NCBI GenBank assembly: GCA_024760905.1
Contig: CM045729.1
Coordinates: 56,520,080 to 56,584,079, forward strand
Length of the DNA: 64,000 nucleotides
Reading direction: 5' to 3'
Source: Plotosus lineatus
Taxonomy: Eukaryota; Chordata; Actinopteri; Siluriformes; Plotosidae
Under the pieces are notes generated by a model. The model saw only the letters and a list, made by a program, of their open reading frames with translations, did not search any database and had not been told where the DNA came from. Positions 56,145 through 64,000 of the stretch are shown here, piece by piece. A program made the translations under genes and the position numbers. Position 1 is the stretch's first letter; each line of letters starts with the position of its first letter.

Positions 56145-57010
56145 ATCAGAAAACATGAACAGAATTACTTAAAGAATTTAATTATTTGTAATGTTCAGTA
56201 CTCAGAATGTATCAGGTTCTTGATTAAAGTTTGCGAAATGAATGCCATTTCTACCAATGCGTGCGAACATATTCAATGTATGTACACACGATTTCAAATT
56301 GTTCAACTGCAAATCTCTCTCTCTGCTTCCTGTGACCTCTGAGACCTTCTGCCGTTGTAGGTGGGGGATGGAATGTCTTTTTCTGCCACACTCGGCTAAT
56401 GGCCATCTGTGTCCCTCTGACCATCAGAGTCAAAACAAAGCAGCTTGCTTTGTGCAATTAGCCTCTGCTTTTTATAGAAATCGGCAGACACACACAGGCC
56501 CTGTGAAAGACCGGTGGCACGGTGCCAAGAAAATCCCACACAGTAAACCCAGTGGGATTTCTGCCTTTATGTACACCTCAGCTGCTCTCTCACTCATTCA
56601 CTTCTTTGTTTCACTTCTTTAACTGAAACACATGTTTTTCTGTGTTTATTGGTGCTGTTTGTAGTTTGCATGCACTTTAAGCTTACATTTCTTTCCTAAT
56701 ACTGGGCTTGTTTGTATTCATCATTTCTTGCCATACGATGTCTCACGTTTCCGCTATCTCAGTTTCCTTTGTTTTATTCTTAACCCCTGCATGAGACTAA
56801 ACTCAGGATATGTTTGCTCCTTATGTGATCCTTAGCCAAGTCCAAAGCTGATCCAAAACAGCTGCATCACCCATCATGCTTGAAATGCATGAATTCAAAA
56901 TCTTTTTAGATGAAGGCTGTAAATGAGAACTCACTGATTTTGTCAGCAGTGCTGCTAAACCTAAGTAATTGTTTTAGTATTTGCAACTGTTTTTAAAATT
57001 CTATTTCCTT
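56145..57010. other. myo1b intron 3, nothing recognised
   Basis: About 870 bp; a 126-codon frame at 56242 has no recognisable domain. Confidence 0.4.
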
Positions 57011-57014
57011 AGTC

Positions 57015-57330
57015 ATACACATAAAATAGATTTATGTGTCACATTGGGGTGCAGTATCTATAATTTAGGTGATACAATGTTCTTGTCTCACAGCATGAAA
57101 GTTCTGGGTTTAAACCTTGCGTCTTAACAGGGCCTATGTGGAGGTTGCATGTTCTCCTCCTTGTGCTTGTGTGGTCATCCTCCTAGTGCCTCTGCTTCCT
57201 ACCATGGTCCAAAGACACGAAGATTGGTAAACTGGTTAATCTAATTTGCCTGTAGTTGTGAATGTGGGTGCAAATGATTTGATCCTGTGTTAGTCCTGTG
57301 GTAGATTGGTGATTTTTTTAAGGTGAACTC
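57015..57330 (+). mobile_element. Decayed SINE-C copy
   Basis: GGAGGTTGCATGTTCTCC, TGCTTCCTACCATGGTCCAA and GTGAACTCAGCCAGGCTGAC match SINE-C blocks in order, with many substitutions. Confidence 0.55.
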
Positions 57331-57374
57331 AGCCAGGCTGACTCTTGCTTCCCATGTGACCTTTATAAATAAGT

Positions 57375-58550
57375 GGTATTTGTGAACAACAGTTTGGTTT
57401 CATGCCAAGAAAGAGCACCACAGATGCAGTGTTTGCTTTGAGGATGTTAATAGAGAAGTACAGAGAAGGTCAGAAGGAGCTGCATTGTGCCTTTGTGGAT
57501 CTGGAGAAAGCATATGACAGGGTGCCGAAAGAAGAACTGTGGTATTGTATGAGGAAGTCTGGAGTGGCAGAGAAGTATGTTAGAGTGGTGCAGGACATGT
57601 ATGAGAGATGAAAGACAGTGGTGAGGTGTGTTGTCGGTGTGACAGAAGAGTTCAAGGTGGAGGTGGGACTGCATCAAGGGTCAGCTCTCAGCCCCTTCTT
57701 GTTTGCTATGATGATGGACAGGCTGACAGATGAGGTTAGACAAGAATCTCCATGGACTATGATGTTTACAGATGACATCGTGATCTGTAGTGAGAGCAGA
57801 GAACAAGTGCAGGAAAATCTGGAGAGGTGGAGGTATGCCCTGGAAAGGAGGGGAATGAAAGTTAGTCTCAGTAAGACAGATTACATGTGTGTGAACGACA
57901 AGGACCCAAGAGGAACGGTGAGGTGACAGGGGGCAGAGATAAACAAGGTGGAGGATTTTAAGTACTTAGGCTCAACAATCCAGAGCAATGGAGAGTGTGG
58001 AAAAGAGGTGAAGAAGTGCGTGCAGGCAGGTTGGAATGGATGGAGAAAAGTGTCCGGTGTGATGTGTGATAGGAGAGTATCGGCAAGAATGAAGGGAAAA
58101 GTGTACAAGACGGTGATGAGGCCAGCGATGTTGTATGGTTTAGAGACAGTGGCCCTGGGGAAAAGACAGGAGGCAGAGCTGGAGGTAGCAGAGATGAAAA
58201 TGTTGAGGTTCTCTTTGGGAGTAACGAGGATGGATAGGATCAGAAACGAGTACATCAGAGGGACAGCACATGTTAGATGTTTTGAAGAGAAAATCAGAGA
58301 GGCTAGATTGAGATGGTTTGGACATGTACAGAGGAGGGATAGTGAGTATATTGGTAGTAGGATGCTGAGGTTAGAACTACAGGCAGAAGGCCCAGAGGAA
58401 GACCAAAGAGAAGATTTATGGATGTGGTGAAGGCGGACATGAAGGTCGTTGGAGTAAGAGTAGAAGATGCAGAGGATAGGGAGAGATGGAGGCAGATCAT
58501 TTGTTGTGGCGACCCCTGAAGGGAACAGCTGAAAGAAAAAGAAGAAGAAG
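57375..58550 (+). mobile_element. RTE LINE copy E, 5'-truncated
   Basis: 1176 bp from the RT CEQQFGF region to the AAG tail, with the duplication ATAAATAAGT (57365-57374 and 58551-58560). Stops at about 57609 (TGA) and 57924 (TGA) and a frameshift near 58381 inactivate it. The catalytic motif is changed from FADD to FTDD. Confidence 0.93.
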
Positions 58551-58564
58551 ATAAATAAGTAGAT

Positions 58565-58884
58565 AGGGCGCAGGATCGCTGATCCGAAGGTTGGGGGTTC
58601 GAGTCCCCACGTGGTTGTCACTGTCCCCCCAGTGCAGCTAACTGGGTTATCAAAGGCGGGCCAGGTCTCTCACTGTCTACGGTGAGAGGCATGTAAAAGA
58701 ACCATTGCTGACTTTCGTAAAGAGTAGGCTGCAAAGCCGTCCGCGTGTTTCTGTCCCTTGCTAAAAAGGGTTGTGACAGGAAGGGCATCCGACGTAAAAA
58801 CCTCTGCCAAATCAAACGTGTGAATCACATGATTCGCTGTGGCGACTCCCGATTAAAAGGGAAAAAGCCAAAAGACAGACAGAC
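58565..58884 (+). mobile_element. SINE-A copy 9, inserted at the RTE tail
   Basis: The head starts at GGGCGCAGGATCGCTGATCC (A-box region missing), with an intact B box and tail. Its duplication AGATAAATAAGTAGAT / AGATAAATAAATAGAT (58549-58564 and 58885-58900) spans the 3' junction of RTE copy E, so it inserted there after the RTE. Confidence 0.92.
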
Positions 58885-58900
58885 AGATAAATAAATAGAT

Positions 58901-59664
58901 GGATCCATGAATAATCCACAACTATACTTGTCTGCTTAGGTTTTTAAATATGTGAGTGATTAGTTTTGAGCCTGATCTCTTTTTACTTGTTGCGTGAGGG
59001 TTTTTTCCTCTGTTTGTTGACAAAAGCCTGACCTGTATTTATAGTCAACACCATGTTATCTGGATGCCATCAGCATTCACAGAGAGTATGCAAAGAGGCT
59101 GTATGGGCTCAGCTTAGGTTGCATAATGTTCTACTGAATGTTGTATTCACCTGAGCCACAGTCTTTCACGTGAATTTCTGCGAAACCTTGAAGTTTGCTT
59201 TTGCTGAATCTAGTCTAGGTAATGCTTTAGAGTCTAATTAGTGTAGGCACACCCCCTTACCTATCACTTGCTTATCACCCCACCTTTTTGTGTGATAGAC
59301 AAACTAGGAATAGGTACATTTTCTGACTATACAAAGAAATATTACAGCACTTTTGTATGGTTCTTTTTTTTTTTTTTTAAGCACTTTTGATAAAACATAA
59401 ACCAGCCTTTGGAGCCCCAACTGGAAAATGGTAGTCAGGACTGAAAACAATAATAATCACTTATGTGAGTTACTTGTATCAGTAATATTAGCAAATCTCA
59501 CCAAGGCTCTTTGAACTGTTAATATTTTATCATTCACTTACTAAATGTGTTACTAATCAAAACTTGATTAGATATATTATTACTATCACACAGTTTTTGC
59601 ATGCCCTTGTAGTACATAACAGGTTTGGCTTAAGGTCCATTGATTTAGATCATGCAACATATTT
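58901..59664. other. myo1b intron 3, nothing recognised
   Basis: About 760 bp; a poly-T run at 59366-59379. Confidence 0.4.
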
Positions 59665-59900
59665 CATGTATTCATTTTCCGAAATGCTTATTTTAGTTGT
59701 GGGAAGGCTGTTTCAGTTGACTCTGGGCGAGGGAGGGGAACACCATGAATAGCTCACCAGTCCATTGCAAGGCAAGATGCACACAACCATTGACATGCAC
59801 TTATACCTCAAGGAAATTTGGAATTAACCTAATGTGCATATCTTTAGACAGTGGGACAAAGCCGAAGTATCCAGAGAAAACCCATGCGAGCTTAATCTGA
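59665..59900 (-). mobile_element. Decayed SINE-C copy
   Basis: ATTCATTTTCCGAAATGCTT, GTTGACTCTGGGCGAGGGAG and GGAATTAACCTAATGTGCAT follow the reverse SINE-C order. Confidence 0.6.
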
Positions 59901-60658
59901 TGTCGATAATATTGTTAACCTTAGTTGTCAATATGGCAGCCTGTCTGTAAATATTTTTGTAAATGTATTATATTAACACTCTCCCAATAACAGATATATG
60001 TACAAAGGAATCTATTGTCCATATATATATATATATATGTAATATTTATAGTGATAATAAACTGGTTTGTTACCATGACTACTCCTCATTCCCAGAATAC
60101 TCTCAAGAACTGTCATGGGAATACAGTATGTAAACAGAATAGAGAAGGGAATATTGCTATGACTTTCCATGTAGTAACTAAATCTAATGAGAATTATTCA
60201 GCTATTGGGGATTTAACTGGACTTTCTACCACAGTGAACTGTATATTTTGCAATTGCCACACTGTTACTTAGAAAGGTCACTGATGGAATAAAACCGATT
60301 AAATGACAGATAAGCATTTACGTACTTGGCTTAGTGAAATCTCTGCTGATAGAAGTAATGAGAGCCAAGCGCTTCATGAATGTGTCCTTGGTGATATAAT
60401 GAATTTTATATGGTTTATATCTACCCCTTTTTTTGGACTTGACTTCTTTTCATGGATTCTGCATGGAGTACTTATTAATCTGTCACTATAATAACCAACA
60501 ATAATAAATATAACCACTACCAAAAGAAATTCCACAATTCCCAAATATCATATAATTTAGCTCTTTTTACAACGAACATTCCTGGGATCCATTTGCTCTA
60601 GTGATCCATCTATGAGAGACTAGTCACCTTTCTTTTAAAGAATATTAGATCTAATGCA
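59901..60658. other. myo1b intron 3, nothing recognised
   Basis: About 750 bp without a recognised element. Confidence 0.4.
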
Positions 60659-60662
60659 TTAA

Positions 60663-61306
60663 CTCTCAAGTGAGCAAGCTATTTCGGTGACTAATATGAC
60701 CGAGTGGGGTCATTTGTGATCCTATTGACTTTATATAGGAATATTTCTATATAAATGATTGTTGTAGGGTTTTTGATATGTATTTCACTCTAATATATTT
60801 CTCCATCGCCTTATGTAATGTCTGTCTGTCTTCCTTTCGGCTTTTTCCCTTTTACTCGGGAGTCGCCACAGCGAATCATGTGATTCGCACGTTTGATTTG
60901 GCAGAGGTTTTCACGTCGGATGCCCTTCCTGTCACAACCCTTTTAGCAAGGGACAGAAACATGCTGACGACTTTGCAGCTACTCTTTACAAAAGTCAGCA
61001 ATGGTTCTTTTACATGCCTCTCACCATAGACAGTGAGAGACATGGCCCACCTTTGATCACCCAGTTAGCCGCACTGGGGGGACAGTGACAACCTTGTGGA
61101 GAGTGGGACTCGAACCCCCAACCTTTGGATCAGCGATCCAGCGCCCTATACCACTAGACCACCACTGCCCCCATCGCCTTATGTAATAAAGTATGGAATT
61201 TGATATATTTTTACAAAAAAAGCAGCCAAAACACACAATGATAGAACAATATTGCATTTATTTAGACAACCCGTGTCTGTTACAGACCCACTCGGTCACT
61301 TGAAGG
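60663..61306. mobile_element. piggyBac-like MITE carrying a SINE
   Basis: TTAA on both sides (60659-60662 and 61307-61310). The left terminus CTCTCAAGTGAGCAAG and right terminus CGGTCACTTGAAGG are imperfect inverted repeats, with subterminal GACCGAGTGGGGTC and GACCCACTCGGTC blocks in inverted orientation. Without the SINE and its duplication the element is about 276 bp. No transposase. The TTAA target is characteristic of piggyBac. Confidence 0.75.
60820..61170 (-). mobile_element. SINE-A copy 10, full length
   Basis: 351 bp with a perfect 17-bp duplication, CCATCGCCTTATGTAAT (60803-60819 and 61171-61187). The minus strand reads the head GGGGCAGTGGTGGTCTAGTG (A-box region, closest by eye to tRNA-Glu), GGTTCGAGTCCC (B box), body, RTE-like tail and (ACAG)n. 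The best-preserved copy; probably young. Confidence 0.95.
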
Positions 61307-61310
61307 TTAA

Positions 61311-61615
61311 CAACAAAAAATGTATTGTGATAGCATTCTAGGTCCTGTTAACATTTCATGAATAGTTTTGTAAAAAATATTCTCTTGAACTGGTGTAATT
61401 GAGCAGAATCAGAATACCCCTGGAATAAATAAAGTATTCTAATTCTGACAATTTACACACGATCATTTATGATATGTGTTGGACTGTTATTCTAGTCAAG
61501 ATAAAGAGATCTTAATTGTCAACTTTTGCACGAACAATTAAAATCAGTTTACTAAGGCACAGTTACAACTAAGGAACTACACTAAGCTATGTGTATGTAT
61601 ATGTGTATATGTGTG

Positions 61616-61618
<3 letters not shown>
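61311..61618. other. myo1b intron 3, nothing recognised
   Basis: AT-rich spacer. Confidence 0.4.
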
Positions 61619-61646
<28 letters not shown>

Positions 61647-61674
61647 ATGTGTGTATGTATGTATTATGTATGTA

Positions 61675-61746
<72 letters not shown>

Positions 61747-61765
61747 GTGTGTGTGTGTGTGTATA
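61619..61765. repeat. (TA)n and (GT)n microsatellites
   Basis: TA at 61619-61646 and about 61689-61743, with GT runs on either side. Confidence 0.95.
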
Positions 61766-63964
61766 TGCATGCCTATATGTATACATATAGATACAGATAT
61801 GCATATACCACAGAAAGGTGAATGAACCTCTAATTTTGAACAGAGTGTATGTTTGGGGTATTTAAGTTGCATATCATACTGCAACATGCCGGAGCAGCTG
61901 TAATGTTTCTGTAAGCAGAGACTCATTAAAAAGGCACGGGAAGCTGTAGTGTTGGTGGTACTCGTACTTTTTACAAATATTCACATAATAAAGGGAGTGC
62001 ATTTGGACTTTTTTTCCTGGTGACACCTAAAGATGGCTTTATTACATGATGGTACTATAATAAACCCTTTGCAATCAAATAAAAAAATCCACTTGCAGCA
62101 TTTTTTAACAGTAGTTATAAGTTCCTATTATTAATCGGTAGGTTTTGAATCCTGGCCACTATGAGGTACTCTGTACTGCTTTACCTTTCAGCGGTGTACT
62201 AGTATTCATAATCATACTTTTTAATGACTAAAAACTTGTAAAAATTTGATTCTGTAACTTGGTGTATTATATTTTAATGATGTTTCAAACTATTACACAA
62301 TATTGACCATAACTTGTTAGAAGTACCTTGTTCAGAAATGTTTTCTGTGTGTGTAATGTAATAAATGTTTGTATAACATTTAGGTGGTATCACTCTCTCA
62401 CTGAACGTGTTCCTGTGATTGATCAGCGGGTTGGCAGTAATTGTTCAATATTGTAATTGTAAATTCACACCACTTCAACAGGTTTGTCACATCACAAATC
62501 TTTGGTGCAAGCTGGCCTTTAGAAGGAACAAATAGAACTGTAATTTTGGAGCCCATGGTTGTTGAACTTGTTAGTGTTTGCATTTGCAAAGCCCTCAGCC
62601 TATGCTGGTCATTTTGAATGGTTTGAAAAGATAGACTGCGTTGCTGACGTTGGGTTTTTGTGGCCATTCTTATGTGGTGAGGTAATTCTCTCTGAGTGTG
62701 AATACATTTATATTTTCACCTATTGATGAAATAGGCAAGACTGACAATAGTGAATATCCCTCTGGGAATGATTTACCTTATAGTAGCTGATTTAAATTCT
62801 TGCTTTGTAACCTTTTAATCCAGACTGTTCCTTGTTCAGTCAGGAATGAGCATGAAACTACAGTAATGTATAAATATAGTGAGGATTTTTTTTTTTCTTT
62901 TTTTTTAACCAGCTGAGGCTATGAGAGTGATGTCACATGTGTTCAGCACATTGAGTATTTTTGGTTTATTGAAAACAACACTTCATCGTTCATACTGTTT
63001 TTAATGGTATACAATCTTCTAGAGTTGACATTAGGACCTGGCAAGCAGGGTTTTTGTTTTGTTTTGTTTTGTTTTTCTAAAGTAACTTGAATCTATAAAT
63101 CTCTATGATAAGGAAACTGCATAATTTGTTGTTTAAAAACATACATTGGAAAAATATGAGCTGTAGAAAGAAAAGTTACAATGCTTTTCTATGGGAGCCA
63201 ACTTGGACAAGTGTTTACTGAACCTTGGATAAAGTTTTAATTATTTCTCTTTAATGAGTACCGGTATTCATCTGTTCAGCATAACATGTGTGTAATATGT
63301 TTGTCAATACAGAGCCTATTTTAACATAAGTAACACGATATTGGGTAATTCTGTACTGTGAATTAACAGCAGGGGTTGAACCAATACAAAACAACCATCG
63401 AAAGTGACATGAACTTGTTGGGAAAGTTGTCCAGAACTAGTAAACAAGGAGCATGTGACAATTTGGGCAACAAAACTTTCTGTATACTAAAGGCTTTATC
63501 CTTTTGACTACTTATTTTTGATGAGGTACTCCATTGGCATCCTTTTGAGATTTTGAAGGAATTTCCAAAAGATCTGCCTGGAGGTCACGCTGACAGCAGG
63601 TCGACTTGAAGCGGTCTTCTCAGACTACTGAATTGTCTGAAAAATGTTTTCAGAGTACGGCCTGTGCTGATGTTATGTTTTCTGTGATTTCTGCACTTAT
63701 TGTTTGTGCAGTTGTATGGTTTGTACTCTGCCATTTTCATGCCAACACAGCTTGGCACTGGCCGTTAATGTGTTATCTTAGACTGGTCTCTGCTGCACAT
63801 AGTCCGGCCAATGGGACAAAACAATGTGCTTGTCTCACTACCAGGGCTGGAACAGCTAATAAAGAAAGCAACATGTCACTGCACAGTGTTGTGTGCCAGC
63901 ACTCGCACATACTTGACAAGAAGCAAGGACAGATGTTGTCTGGTGGGACTGCTGATGTCTTACA
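61766..63964. other. myo1b intron 3, nothing recognised
   Basis: About 2.2 kb without a recognised exon or repeat. The 128-codon frame at 63606-63992 has no motif and runs into a transposon end. Confidence 0.4.
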
Positions 63965-64000
63965 TCAGGGGTGCTCAATATGTCGATCGTGAGCTACCAG
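63965..64000 (+). mobile_element. Left terminus of a hAT-like element, cut by the window
   Basis: CAGGGGTGCTCAATATGTCG followed by ATCGTGAGCTACCAG resembles the start of a hAT family (CAGGGGTGCTCA terminus with a cgatcg(t/c)gatctacca block). Only 36 bp are visible. Confidence 0.45.

Noticed and set aside
60820..61170. Possible functional tRNA genes at SINE heads
   Set aside because: A- and B-box-like blocks are present, but the acceptor stem and cloverleaf do not close, and each head is joined to SINE body with target-site duplications.
63606..63992. 128-codon open frame near the right end
   Set aside because: No recognisable domain or splice context, and it runs into a hAT-like terminus; probably chance.
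55038..64000. Third coding exon of myo1b (P-loop exon)
   Set aside because: I looked for the expected FALSDEAYR / GESGAGKT coding block on the plus strand and did not find it; it should lie beyond the window.

Overview
This window is vertebrate nuclear DNA, most likely from a ray-finned (teleost) fish. The evidence is the intron-exon structure, the very high density of (CA)n and (TA)n microsatellites, two single-copy vertebrate genes, and a repeat fauna typical of fish: an RTE-clade LINE, tRNA-derived SINEs, an L2-type LINE, a second fish LINE, and Tc1/Tigger-, hAT- and piggyBac-like DNA transposons. I see no bacterial operons, rRNA or CRISPR. The species cannot be fixed from the sequence.

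Host genes. (1) A complete three-exon minus-strand homologue of C3orf38 lies at 12730-13854 (289 codons plus stop, all splice sites canonical and phases consistent). (2) The 5' part of a class I unconventional myosin gene, myo1b, is on the plus strand: a probable non-coding first exon and promoter near 30135-30414, the start-codon exon at 44967-45109, and the next coding exon at 54922-55037. Later exons lie beyond the window, so about half of the window is myo1b intron sequence.

Mobile DNA. The dominant family is a 3.16 kb RTE-clade LINE with an (AAG)n tail. I count ten copies: two full-length (14105-17262 and 26127-29288) and eight 5'-truncated. Most have 10-18 bp target-site duplications (TSDs). 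A tRNA-derived SINE ('SINE-A', ten copies, about 350 bp) carries the tail of this LINE and also a piece of its 5' UTR, so the SINE is probably a tRNA-headed, internally deleted derivative mobilised by the RTE. Other named groups are SINE-B (two copies), SINE-C (about nine decayed copies), SINE-D (two copies) and 'MITE-1' (TA target site, 19-bp perfect inverted termini, three to four copies).

Layout. 1-12.7 kb: repeats, including RTE inside a DNA transposon inside a SINE. 12.7-17.3 kb: C3orf38 with a full-length RTE just upstream of its start. 17.3-30 kb: SINEs, a hAT-like element, a fish LINE broken by an RTE insertion, and the second full-length RTE. 30-45 kb: myo1b intron 1, with Tigger-like elements, one broken by an RTE. 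45-55 kb: intron 2, with nested Tigger/hAT elements, a giant TA microsatellite, a palindrome carrying two hammerhead-ribozyme motifs (probably Penelope-like), and an L2-type LINE with an inverted 5' part. 55-64 kb: intron 3, with RTE, SINEs and a piggyBac-like MITE.

The strongest leads are the paired hammerhead motifs at 50499-50722, the chimeric SINE/RTE relationship, and an A-tract frameshift shared by two independent RTE insertions.
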